Origin: an uncultured Balneolaceae bacterium
Lineage (GTDB): Bacteria > Bacteroidota > Rhodothermia > Balneolales > Balneolaceae
Length of the DNA: 13,129 bases
Direction of reading: 5' to 3'
NCBI GenBank assembly: GCA_937982515.1
Contig: CALJMB010000316.1
Span: 1 to 13,129, forward strand
The notes beneath the pieces are model-generated. The model made no database searches. It was not told the origin of the DNA and was given only the letters and a program-made list of their open reading frames with translations. The position numbers were made by a program, and so were the translations under genes. Shown piece after piece: positions 1 through 6,605 of this stretch (positions are counted from its first letter, which is position 1; each line of letters begins with the position of its first letter).

Positions 1-915
1 GATGCCGCCGAATTCACAGCGCATTCTATTGGTTATCTTTCAGCCTTTACCGGAATGTCCTACCCCTGGCCGCATATGACCGCCGTTGAAGGCGGAGGCA
101 TCATTGGCGGGGGGATGGAGTACCCCATGATGACGTTGATGGGAACCTATAACGGCCGCTCTCCCCAGGACCTGTATGCCGTAACCGCTCATGAAATTGC
201 GCATATGTGGGTGCCGATGATGGTCAGCTCCAACGAACGGCGCTATTCCTGGCTGGACGAGGGTACCACCACCTTCAACGAAGCACAGGCTAAAAAGGAT
301 TACTATTCCGACAGCAATATAGATTTTGAAATGCAGGATATGATGAGTTACCTGAGCATTGCCGGTACCGGCTTTGAGGGGGAAGTCATACGCTGGTCCG
401 ATTACCACTACAACGGAAGCGCCTATGGGGTGGCCTCCTATCCAAAGCCGGCCACGCTGCTGGTTACACTGAGAGGCCTGCTGGGAGAAGAAACCTTCAA
501 TAAAGCGTATCAAACCTTTCTCGCGCGGTGGCAGTACAAGCATCCCTACCCGTGGGATCTGTTCAATACTTTTGAAGACGTCAGCGGAAAAGATCTCGAC
601 TGGTTCTGGAGAAGCTGGTATTATGAAACCTGGATTCTGGACCAGGCGGTAGTGGAAGTCTCTCCGGCCGAAGGTGGAGGAAGCCGTATTCTGGTTCAGG
701 ATTTCGGCGAGGTTCCCATGCCTGCGTATATAACCGTTACATTAAAAAATGGAAATACCATCACCCGTACCATCGGGGTAGAAACCTGGCTGAAGGGAAT
801 AACCAAAACCTTCGTGCACGTCGATGCGGCGCCATCCGAGGTAGCAAAAGTGGAAATTGATCCCGATTTCCTCTTCCCTGACGCAGACCGGTCGAACAAT
901 ATCTGGCAGCAATAA
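1..915 (+). CDS. M1-family zinc metallopeptidase, C-terminal part (5' end outside window)
   Basis: The reading frame is open from base 1, so the gene starts upstream; 304 residues are visible. It carries the M1 (gluzincin, aminopeptidase N/LTA4 hydrolase-like) signature. A GGGMEYP motif at fragment residues 36-42 stands in for the GxMEN exopeptidase motif. The zinc site HEIAH (64-68) is followed 18 residues later by the third ligand, Glu87, in LDEG. A YPKPATLL segment near residue 147 fits the family's catalytic-Tyr region. The last ~90 residues look like a beta-rich C-terminal domain. These enzymes cleave N-terminal residues from peptides and in this bacterial group are often exported, but the signal-peptide region is not visible. 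The EYP in place of EN is common in bacterial M1 relatives and may change substrate preference. TAA stop, followed by an intrinsic terminator. Family assignment is firm; substrate is unknown. Confidence 0.93.
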   Translation, partial: DAAEFTAHSIGYLSAFTGMSYPWPHMTAVEGGGIIGGGMEYPMMTLMGTYNGRSPQDLYAVTAHEIAHMWVPMMVSSNERRYSWLDEGTTTFNEAQAKKDYYSDSNIDFEMQDMMSYLSIAGTGFEGEVIRWSDYHYNGSAYGVASYPKPATLLVTLRGLLGEETFNKAYQTFLARWQYKHPYPWDLFNTFEDVSGKDLDWFWRSWYYETWILDQAVVEVSPAEGGGSRILVQDFGEVPMPAYITVTLKNGNTITRTIGVETWLKGITKTFVHVDAAPSEVAKVEIDPDFLFPDADRSNNIWQQ

Positions 916-938
916 CTTTTAAACTTCCTGTTCCTTAC

Positions 939-967
939 AAAGGGCATCCTCAGGGTGCCCTTTTTTT
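939..967 (+). terminator. Rho-independent terminator of the M1 peptidase gene
   Basis: AAAGGGCA (939-946) pairs with TGCCCTTT (956-963). The stem extends inward through TCC/GGG to about 11 bp with one T-G pair and a 3-nt loop, and leads into a run of seven T (961-967). It lies 24 bp after the peptidase stop codon. Confidence 0.9.
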
Positions 968-1257
968 ATTACTGTACCATGTGGCCCCGTGTATCAAAGG
1001 CTATAGTTTCGCCCATATTCAACGATCGCAGTAATGAGAACGCGGATGCTACGGATGGGGCCGGTTTTCACAGATAGTAATATTAGGATGTATCGTATCA
1101 TCGGTGTTTAGTTACACCATCCTTGATACCCGCGCTCTATGCAAGTTGCCGTACCTTAGTATTGCTGAATATGTACATGTAGTACCCCCTTCATTGCCCA
1201 TCTGACCATATATATTATGTCGCCCCGGGTTTGTCGCAGGGCTGTTACGTTCTCTAC
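968..1257. other. Gene-free stretch with one repeat fragment and a small hairpin
   Basis: No convincing reading frame on either strand. It holds an ACGCGGAT-type repeat fragment at 1038-1064 and a hairpin at 1103-1118 (GGTGT, 6-nt loop, ACACC). A further GGATG/CATCC pairing around that hairpin (from about 1087) is possible. Nothing else is recognisable. Confidence 0.6.
1038..1064 (+). repeat. ACGCGGAT-type dispersed repeat fragment
   Basis: The segment begins GAACGCGGAT, then three variable bases, then ACGGATGGGGCCGG. It matches the reverse complement of the right arm of the element at 12549-12572 (extended two bases outward to 12547) except for the three central bases and one A/G change. 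No partner arm is visible nearby, so this may be a solo arm or decayed copy. Confidence 0.55.
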
Positions 1258-1270
1258 TCAACCTCGTAAG

Positions 1271-1408
1271 GATGTCATCCCTAACCCCCGTCTGTTGGGG
1301 TGAGGGATCTCAAATGTGGATCGTGCCGGGTTGTGGGCGGCTGACAGGCGCCTGTATAGCGTTTGAGATCCCTCGTCGCCCAACCCTCTCCCCGGAAGGA
1401 CACCATAA
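1271..1408. repeat. Inverted-repeat element of the GTCATCC...GGATCTC intergenic class
   Basis: It opens with GATGTCATCCCTAACCC and contains a perfect 13-bp inverted repeat, GAGGGATCTCAAA (1302-1314) against TTTGAGATCCCTC (1362-1374). A 12-bp palindrome ACAGGCGCCTGT (1344-1355) sits in the loop. Outside the second arm a degenerate complement of the left end runs to about 1408. GTCATCC...GGATCTC elements of this kind are common in intergenic DNA of Bacteroidota-like genomes. The outer limits are approximate. Confidence 0.6.
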
Positions 1409-1442
1409 AGAGCGTTAGAAGGTAAAGAACCGGGCAGTCCTG

Positions 1443-1620
1443 CCAATGGCCCCGGCCTTCAGACCGGGGATCAAAGGCCACCTCAACCCAATTAGGGCTT
1501 CAGCCCTTTTCCCGGCGCTGAAAGGGCTAAAGTCCTTCTTTTATGGTACAGGGCCATCCCCGGCTTAAAAGCCGGGGCCATTAGGTACAGACATCAAGAA
1601 ATGGAATCCGTATAACTTCT
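1443..1620. repeat. REP/BIME-like nested palindrome cluster
   Basis: Three hairpin units lie in mirror arrangement. The left hairpin (CCCCGG 1450-1455 with CCGGGG 1464-1469) and the right hairpin (CCCCGGCTT 1558-1566 with AAGCCGGGG 1569-1577) carry matching flanks, AATGGCCCCGG against CCGGGGCCATT, so they are inverted copies. Between them AGGGCTTCAGCCCTTT (from 1494) is mirrored by AAAGGGCTAAAGTCCT (1521-1536). The tail after the right hairpin (about 1581-1620) resembles the tail after the palindrome at 4976-5007. The layout fits REP-type elements mobilised by RAYT (IS200-like) transposases; no such transposase is in the window. Confidence 0.7.
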
Positions 1621-1674
1621 AATGCGAAAACCAATTCTTAATGCCGGGATGTTCCTGCACTTGGTAGAATAAAG

Positions 1675-1990
1675 CCTGTCGTCATCCTGCAACCGAGGCT
1701 GTCATCCTAAATAAAGCTTGTCATCCGCCGGCCGGCGGATCACAGGCGTTGTTGAAAAGTCTCTTTACAGCGTGCATCCCCTATTCCGGGGAGATCCTTC
1801 GACGGAGCTCAGGATAACAGGCGTTGTCGGAGAAATGGGAACCGTGCCTCTGCCTCGTACCTCCTTCCTTTCCGGGTGATACCCCGGCAGACTCAGCATA
1901 ACAAGCGTTGTTAGACAGGAGAAAGGTACCCCTGTCGTGTACAACTTTCATTCCGGGGGATCTGCAGAAAGCAGATTCTTATTCTAATTT
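1675..1990. repeat. Mosaic of degenerate GTCATCC-type repeat copies
   Basis: Three GTCATCC-type left ends occur in a row (about 1680-1728). Then come three related direct-repeat junctions: GGATCACAGGCGTTGTTG (1737-1754), GGATAACAGGCGTTGTCG (1812-1829) and GCATAACAAGCGTTGTTAG (from 1896), spaced 75 and 84 bp. The stretch 1789-1822 matches the right arm of the element at 4921-4953. TCCGCCGGCCGGCGGA (1724-1739) is a 16-bp palindrome that recurs in altered form at 6580-6595. A further fragment, CCGGGGGATCTGCAG, lies near 1956-1970. The region appears built by repeated insertion or duplication and decay. Confidence 0.6.
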
Positions 1991-2269
1991 GATAAATGTT
2001 AAGTCGCATGATGATGCGACTGTTCGGTATGCTGTAGATGCAAAACAGGCTGAATAGAAGCTTTTAGCCGCATAATATGTTGCGAGATGATTCACAGTAT
2101 TAAAATGCGTAAAATAAAGGGTAGAAATATTTGTTATATTTAAAGATTTGAAAATGCAGGCTTACACGGATTCACCTTATACTTCGACGTAATAGCCCCC
2201 ACCTGAAGGGCGGACTATTGGAGCAGGCCAAAAGACTCCGTACTTAATCCCCGTTAGATAAATCAGAAC
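1991..2269. other. Leader region upstream of the sensor kinase, with hairpins
   Basis: This AT-rich gap contains no gene. A perfect 8-bp hairpin AGTCGCAT-gatg-ATGCGACT lies at 2002-2021. Closer to the kinase start, AATAG (2191-2195) pairs with CTATT (2215-2219) around an interrupted C-rich/G-rich stem, and GGAG (2220-2223) pairs with CTCC (2236-2239). I find no full TAnnTTTG box and no Shine-Dalgarno sequence, so the promoter is unassigned. Confidence 0.4.
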
Positions 2270-3979
2270 ATGAAGCAAAAGCAAAATTCCCTCCGATGGA
2301 TACTGTTGGCAGCGGGCATTATTGCCATCCTGGGTCTTACCGGTATGAATATTTATTCTATGTACGCACTTCGCGAAAGTGCTATAGAATCGGAACGGGA
2401 GAACCGGAAACTTCAGGTTGCTGAGTTCTCCGACAAGATAAGGCATCGCTTTTTCAAGTCTTTTTTCGAGCTGGTTTCTATGGACATGGAGTACATTCAA
2501 AACACGCTCAGGTCTAAGGGAAGATTCCCGGAGGAAGCCATAGATGCCCTCATCGCTGCTTCCAAAGATTCCATTTTCCAAAGTATCTATTTTCTCCCCG
2601 GCAATTCAAAGGCCTGCCATGACGGAAATTACCTGCCCATACTCAGGTTTAACTCCCAGAGCCGTTCCTTTGTTGAAAGCAGCGATTACCCCGAAGTTAT
2701 TTGTGATGGCACGGGTATTGCCCGTACCCGCATGAAAGCCCTGATTGCCGACTACCGGTACAACAATAAGATTCTCTTCGATACGCACCGAAGTATGACT
2801 ATTGCTTTGGTCAATTTAACGGACCGATCCATTATCGGCTATCTCACTATGCCGATTAATCAGCAGTATATGATTGATCGCTACCTCCAGCCCCTGCTGC
2901 AAGAAAAGTTTGGTCCCTCGACAAATTCAGGCATTATTGTGTGGCTCCGGGACTGGACAAAAGACACATTAATAGCAAACAGCGATCCATCGATAGCGTT
3001 CGACAAAAGCAACATCCAACTGACCCAGCGCTTTCCTGACTTTTTTGATGACTGGATACTCTCTGTCGCTCTGACAAAGACCCCCGCAGAAGTATGGGAT
3101 GCTTCTCTTATTAAAAATATGGTGGTTCTCGGGGCTACCGTCTTACTTCTGCTGGGAGCACTCGTATTTATGTTTATCACCGCCCGGCAAGAACAATTGC
3201 TGGCTGAGCGGCAGGCGGGCTTCCTGGCTAATGTAACTCACGAACTAAAAACTCCACTCGCCGTAATGCAGGCCGCCGGGGAGAACCTGGCCGATGGACG
3301 TGTTGAGGATAAAGACCGGCTTAAATCTTATGGAACCCATATCTTCACCGAATCCATCAGGTTACGCAAGATGATTGAAAAGCTCCTTGATGTTGCAAAA
3401 GCAGATGCTCACAGCACCCTTATCGAACCTATACCCGTACTCCTGAACGAGCTTCTCAAAGATTACCTGGCCGATCATCAACCATACATCAAAAACAAAG
3501 GATTTACGCTTGAAACGTCTATTCCCGATCAGCTTCCCATCGCAATGATAGACACCGGATGCTTTGAAACCATCCTGAGTAACCTGATTGAAAATGCGAT
3601 CAAGTACAGCGATGACGAAAAATATATCCATATTTCACTTTCTCATCGCAAGAATAGCGTGCTCCTTTCAGTCAAAGATCATGGAGTTGGGATACCCCAA
3701 AAATCTATCAAACACATATTTGAAAAATTTTACCGTGTTGAAGACGCCCTTACCGCACATACGAAAGGGCACGGTTTAGGCCTTTCCATTGTGAAATACC
3801 TGGTTGAACAGAACGGAGGTTCCATCCAGGTTGAAAGCGAAGAAGGAACAGGCACAACCTTTTTTGTAGCCTTCCCCGTTTTTATGGAGGCGGAGGGCCA
3901 GCCGGAAGAAACACCTGTATCTTCCTCTCTATATCAAACATCGAAACTTACACCAGATTCACCAAACTATGTCGGATAA
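2270..3979 (+). CDS. Membrane sensor histidine kinase with extracytoplasmic sensor domain
   Basis: This 569-aa protein is the sensor half of a two-component system. An N-terminal membrane segment (about 9-32) precedes a ~250-residue extracytoplasmic domain and a second membrane segment (about 284-304). The H-box is HELKTPL with phospho-acceptor His324. The ATPase domain shows the N-box (NLIENAIKYS, Asn442), G1 (DHGVGIP, Asp470), F-box (IFEKFYR, 483-489) and G2 (GHGLGLSIV, 500-508), so it should be active. No HAMP domain is evident; a short helix links TM2 to the H-box. The sensor domain resembles no family I know and has just two cysteines (116, 145), which could form a disulfide or sense redox or metal. 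A ~30-residue tail after the catalytic core overlaps the regulator start. ATG chosen because it directly precedes the membrane segment; no Shine-Dalgarno sequence is seen. Ligand unknown. Confidence 0.95.
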   Translation: MKQKQNSLRWILLAAGIIAILGLTGMNIYSMYALRESAIESERENRKLQVAEFSDKIRHRFFKSFFELVSMDMEYIQNTLRSKGRFPEEAIDALIAASKDSIFQSIYFLPGNSKACHDGNYLPILRFNSQSRSFVESSDYPEVICDGTGIARTRMKALIADYRYNNKILFDTHRSMTIALVNLTDRSIIGYLTMPINQQYMIDRYLQPLLQEKFGPSTNSGIIVWLRDWTKDTLIANSDPSIAFDKSNIQLTQRFPDFFDDWILSVALTKTPAEVWDASLIKNMVVLGATVLLLLGALVFMFITARQEQLLAERQAGFLANVTHELKTPLAVMQAAGENLADGRVEDKDRLKSYGTHIFTESIRLRKMIEKLLDVAKADAHSTLIEPIPVLLNELLKDYLADHQPYIKNKGFTLETSIPDQLPIAMIDTGCFETILSNLIENAIKYSDDEKYIHISLSHRKNSVLLSVKDHGVGIPQKSIKHIFEKFYRVEDALTAHTKGHGLGLSIVKYLVEQNGGSIQVESEEGTGTTFFVAFPVFMEAEGQPEETPVSSSLYQTSKLTPDSPNYVG

Positions 3980-4673
3980 ACCCAAGAAAATTCTAGTTGT
4001 TGAAGACGAGCCCAGTCTTGTCTTCACCCTTCAGGATACCCTGGAAAATGAAGGATACCAGGTGTTCGTTGCCAATGATGGCGCGGATGCCATAGAGACG
4101 GTAAAAAAGGAGAACCTTGACCTGATGGTTCTCGACCTCATGTTACCGGAGGTAAGCGGCTATGATGTCTGCAAGAAAGTCCGGGCTATGGACTATACTT
4201 TCCCCATCATTATGCTTACCGCGCGAGATCAGGAAATTGACAAAGTAACCGGCCTGAACATCGGGGCCGATGACTATATGACCAAGCCTTTTGGCGTGAA
4301 GGAACTGCTGGCGCGCATTCAGGCACGCCTGCGCCGTTCTGAAAAATACGCCAAAGCCAAACCGGTGGATGAAGTCGATATGGATCCCATTCATGTAGAT
4401 CTCAAAAATGCAACCGCCACCCATCCCGATAACACAAAGGTTGAACTCACTACCCGGGAAGTGGAACTCATTCGCTATCTGGTGTCGCACGCCAATGAAC
4501 CGGTCTCCCGCGACGCTTTGCTGGAAAATGTCTGGCGCTACGAATACAGCACAAACACGCGTACGGTTGACGTGCACATTTCAAAACTCCGATCCAAAAT
4601 CGAGGAGCACCCCGACGACCCCCGTTACCTGGTAACTTTGCACGGCGTCGGATATATGCTGAAGATGAGTTGA
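3969..4673 (+). CDS. OmpR/PhoB-family response regulator
   Basis: This 234-aa DNA-binding regulator is the partner of the upstream kinase; its ATG lies 11 bp inside the kinase gene, which suggests translational coupling and equal output. The receiver domain (about 6-120) has the acidic pair Glu12/Asp13, phospho-acceptor Asp56 (VLDLMLP), Thr84 and Lys106 (TKPF). The C-terminal domain (about 137-234) is a winged helix with TTREVELIRYL, the recognition-helix region TRTVDVHISKLR (197-208) and the closing GVGYML. Length is normal for the family. Phosphorylation by the kinase should promote dimerisation and binding to direct-repeat sites; the regulon cannot be read from this window. The neighbouring M1 peptidase is separated by a terminator and about 1.3 kb of repeats, so it is not evidence for a target. 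Confidence 0.96.
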   Translation: MSDKPKKILVVEDEPSLVFTLQDTLENEGYQVFVANDGADAIETVKKENLDLMVLDLMLPEVSGYDVCKKVRAMDYTFPIIMLTARDQEIDKVTGLNIGADDYMTKPFGVKELLARIQARLRRSEKYAKAKPVDEVDMDPIHVDLKNATATHPDNTKVELTTREVELIRYLVSHANEPVSRDALLENVWRYEYSTNTRTVDVHISKLRSKIEEHPDDPRYLVTLHGVGYMLKMS

Positions 4674-4715
4674 CCGCCTGCCAGAAGGGAGAGACGGAAG
4701 GGCGGGGAAGAGAGT

Positions 4716-4738
4716 CAGGCATTGTTAAACAGTGCCTG
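4716..4738 (+). repeat. 10-bp stem-loop after the response regulator
   Basis: CAGGCATTGT pairs with ACAGTGCCTG, with one T-G pair and loop TAA. It lies 42 bp after the regulator stop codon. There is no T-run behind it, so it is not a typical intrinsic terminator. CAGGCATTGTT resembles the CAGGCGTTGTT junctions near 1743 and 1818, so it may be the edge of a repeat copy. Confidence 0.5.
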
Positions 4739-4796
4739 TCATCCCCCGAAAGCAACAGATGCCCGTAGTACAGGCACGATTCCTCTCTATAACAGA

Positions 4797-4953
4797 GGCT
4801 GTCATCCTGAGCCCCGCCGAAGGATCTCCCCGGTGCAAAGAATGCCCGTCACAGAGGCACCTGCCCCCCTCTGCACGCTGGTCGGGTGCGTGCCTCTTCC
4901 TTGAGCGTCCTCACGGCTACGGGGATCCCTCGACGGAGCTCGGGATGACAGGC
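4797..4953. repeat. Nested inverted-repeat element (GTCATCC class), best-preserved copy
   Basis: The outer arms are about 34 bp. The left arm reads CTGTCATCCTGAGCC... GGATCTCCCC (4797-4831). The right arm (4921-4953) is its complement with about five mismatches or indels (GGGGATCCCTCG... GGGATGACAG). Inside is a second perfect 8-bp pair, AGAGGCAC (4853-4860) and GTGCCTCT (4890-4897). No reading frame is apparent, so it would have to be moved by an enzyme encoded elsewhere. Right-arm relatives occur at 1789-1822. Confidence 0.7.
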
Positions 4954-4975
4954 TTTGGCTCTCGATCTAAAGACC

Positions 4976-5038
4976 TAATTGCCCCGGCTTTTAAGCCGGG
5001 GCAATTAGACCGATACCATAAGATGGAAGTCGTATAAG
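4976..5038. repeat. REP-like palindrome with conserved downstream tail
   Basis: The two perfect 15-bp arms are TAATTGCCCCGGCTT and AAGCCGGGGCAATTA (4976-5007), with loop TT. The bases that follow, to about 5038, match the tail behind the 1558-1577 palindrome in a gapped alignment (ATTAG... AGATGGAAGTCGTATAAG here, GAAATGGAATCCGTATAA there). The conserved unit is therefore hairpin plus tail. It may also act as a bidirectional transcription barrier between the convergent genes. Confidence 0.7.
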
Positions 5039-5063
5039 ATTATCCTTTCTGCGTTCAGCTTAT

Positions 5064-6449
5064 TCACTTCTTCCCGGAATCGCTCTTGCGATGTGCCTCT
5101 TTAATCGCCTGAAGACGTTCCCACAATTTGCCCTCCCTGCCAATGGTTCCGGCCGTGTACCATCGCCTGTTCTTCAGGCGTTCGGGAAGATACTGCTGCT
5201 CTGCCCAGTGATGGGCAAACGAATGAGGATAGATATAATCGTCAGACGCATTTTCCTTATCGAGGTACCGAGCCTGCAAAGAGTTGGCCGTCTTATCCCT
5301 GAGGTGAGGGGGCACGGGCCGGATCCCCTCCTTCTGTATTTCGCTGCGCACGGCAAATATGGCTCCCGCGCTGTTGCTTTTAGGAGCCAGAGACAGATAG
5401 ATACAGGCATGGGCTAAAAAATAGAGCCCTTCCGGCATGCCGCACTTGGTAAATGCTTCGTGCGCGGCATTGACAATGGAAAGTGCATGAGGATCGGCCA
5501 GACCCACATCCTCCGACGCAAGTATCAACATCCTGCGGAAAATGAAATTGGGATCTTCACCCCCTTCCAGCATAGCTGTCAGCCAATATAAAGCGGCATC
5601 GGGGTCCGATCCGCGCATAGACTTGATGAAAGCCGAAGCGTAATGATAATGTTCATCTCCGGTACTGTCGTAGCGGATATTACGCTTTTGGATGCATTCC
5701 TTCGCTACCTCCAGGGTAATATGTATCACTCCCTCTTCATCTTTATCGCTGGACAGTACCGCCACTTCCAGCGCATTCAACGCGTTGCGGATATCCCCTC
5801 CTGCATACTCCGCCAGATGTGTAACGGCCTCATCGGTGGCCTTCACCTGCTTCTTACCCAGTCCGCGTACTTCGTCATTCAACGCCCGTTCAATCATAAT
5901 ACGCACGTGTTCTACCGTCAGATCGTATAACTCAAACAACTGGCACCGGGAAAGCAGCGGACTGACGAGGGAATAGAATGGGTTTTCGGTGGTCGCTCCG
6001 ATAAGCGTAATCACTCCGGACTCGAGATGAGGAAGGAGCGCGTCTTGCTGCGCCTTGTTCCACCGGTGGATCTCATCTACAAAGAGAATGGTTTTGCGTC
6101 CATTCATCCGCTGGATTTTTTCGGCCTTATCAACCACTTCCCTGAGGTTTTTTATCCCGTCCAGCACGGCGTTTAACACTTCAAACTGGGCATTTATCTC
6201 CCTTGAAATGACGTGGGCCAGCGTAGTTTTCCCTGAACTCGGGGGGCCGTAGAATACCAGTGAACCGATTACGCCGCTTTCAATCATTCTCCGGAGCATC
6301 TTCCCTTCCCCGACAATGTGCTCCTGTCCCACAAATTCTTCCAGCGAACGGGGCCTCATTCGGGTGGCCAGCGGCTCATGCGGGTTCACAAATGCCTTGC
6401 CGGCCGGCTCATTCTTGTAGGATTGCTCCTTCTCTTCGAAAAGATCCAT
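5064..6449 (-). CDS. rarA: RarA/MgsA AAA+ ATPase (replication-associated recombination protein A)
   Basis: This 461-aa protein is close to the usual RarA length. RarA is a cytoplasmic clamp-loader-like AAA+ ATPase that acts at stalled replication forks and interacts with SSB and DNA ends. An N-terminal stretch ends in PLATRMRPRSLEEFVGQEHI, typical of the RarA/RuvB-like group. The Walker A is GPPSSGKTT (residues about 69-77; the more usual form is GPPGTGKTT). Walker B is ILFVDEIHR, sensor 1 is GATTENP and the arginine-finger region is LLSRCQ. The C-terminal part, with YHYASAFIKSMRGSDPDAALYWLTAMLEGGEDP and RRMLILASEDVGLADP-like blocks, is the oligomerisation domain characteristic of RarA. The ATG start has no Shine-Dalgarno sequence but lies about 38 bp after a TAACTTTG box. 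It stands alone, convergent with the response regulator. Confidence 0.97.
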   Translation of the reverse strand: MDLFEEKEQSYKNEPAGKAFVNPHEPLATRMRPRSLEEFVGQEHIVGEGKMLRRMIESGVIGSLVFYGPPSSGKTTLAHVISREINAQFEVLNAVLDGIKNLREVVDKAEKIQRMNGRKTILFVDEIHRWNKAQQDALLPHLESGVITLIGATTENPFYSLVSPLLSRCQLFELYDLTVEHVRIMIERALNDEVRGLGKKQVKATDEAVTHLAEYAGGDIRNALNALEVAVLSSDKDEEGVIHITLEVAKECIQKRNIRYDSTGDEHYHYASAFIKSMRGSDPDAALYWLTAMLEGGEDPNFIFRRMLILASEDVGLADPHALSIVNAAHEAFTKCGMPEGLYFLAHACIYLSLAPKSNSAGAIFAVRSEIQKEGIRPVPPHLRDKTANSLQARYLDKENASDDYIYPHSFAHHWAEQQYLPERLKNRRWYTAGTIGREGKLWERLQAIKEAHRKSDSGKK

Positions 6450-6484
6450 CGGATATTTTTATAGTCATCTTGCTTGTACTGTTC

Positions 6485-6528
6485 CACAAAGTTACACAAA
6501 GAAAACACGGAGTACCACCGAGAAACTC
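6485..6528. repeat. CACAAAG/ACACGGAG dispersed repeat
   Basis: The unit reads CACAAAGTTACACAAAG followed by AAAACACGGAGTACCACCGAG. Near-tandem 'CACAGAG/ACACGGAG' purine-rich repeats of this kind occur in intergenic DNA of many environmental bacteria; that comparison is from general knowledge, not a search. Confidence 0.45.
6487..6494 (-). promoter_or_regulatory. Candidate -7 box (TAACTTTG) for rarA
   Basis: Read on the minus strand, 6494-6487 is TAACTTTG, an exact match to the Bacteroidota primary-sigma TAnnTTTG element. Initiation a few bases downstream would give a leader of about 30 nt before the rarA ATG. A clear -33 TTTG at the proper distance is not seen, so this is moderate evidence. 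Confidence 0.45.
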
Positions 6529-6577
6529 ATTCCAGAATGGTTGACCGTGTAGACCCACTCCGGGCAGCAGTACGAAT

Positions 6578-6605
6578 GGATCCGCCGGCAGGCGGACAGG
6601 CTGTT
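6578..6605. repeat. TCCGCCGGC palindrome repeat fragment
   Basis: GGATCCGCCGGCAGGCGGAC followed by AGGCTGTT corresponds to the palindrome and ACAGGCGTTGTT tail at 1724-1750, with one central base changed and a small gap in the tail. It is an isolated fragment of the same repeat family. Confidence 0.5.

Larger units (their letters stand above)
4674..5063. other. Repeat-filled gap between convergent genes
   Basis: No gene is supported here. The gap separates the regulator (+) from rarA (-) and consists almost entirely of palindromic material: a stem-loop at 4716-4738, a long nested inverted repeat at 4797-4953 and a perfect-arm palindrome with a conserved tail at 4976-5038. There is no classical T-run terminator for either gene, so the hairpins may serve as transcription barriers. 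Confidence 0.6.

Noticed and set aside
40..543. Long antisense frame opposite the M1 peptidase (and similar frames opposite rarA, pccB, the response regulator and the 561-aa gene)
   Set aside because: They are explained by codon bias of the well-supported sense genes and have no motifs of their own.
1258..1481. Two overlapping minus-strand frames of 62 and 66 codons
   Set aside because: They lie wholly inside palindromic repeats, and their residue makeup (Arg, Pro, Gly, Ser and Thr rich) is what repeat DNA produces in any frame.
1737..1914. Regularly spaced direct repeats considered as a CRISPR array
   Set aside because: Only three imperfect copies, unequal spacing with related sequence between them, and no cas genes.
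2270..4673. Kinase/regulator operon as part of a larger system with the M1 peptidase or rarA
   Set aside because: A strong terminator plus ~1.3 kb of repeats separates it from the peptidase, and rarA is convergent, so nothing in the layout supports a shared function.
4722..5037. Plus-strand frames of 60 and 101 codons and a 95-codon minus frame after the response regulator
   Set aside because: They run through the inverted-repeat element and the REP palindrome, overlap each other in different frames, and lack protein-like patterns.
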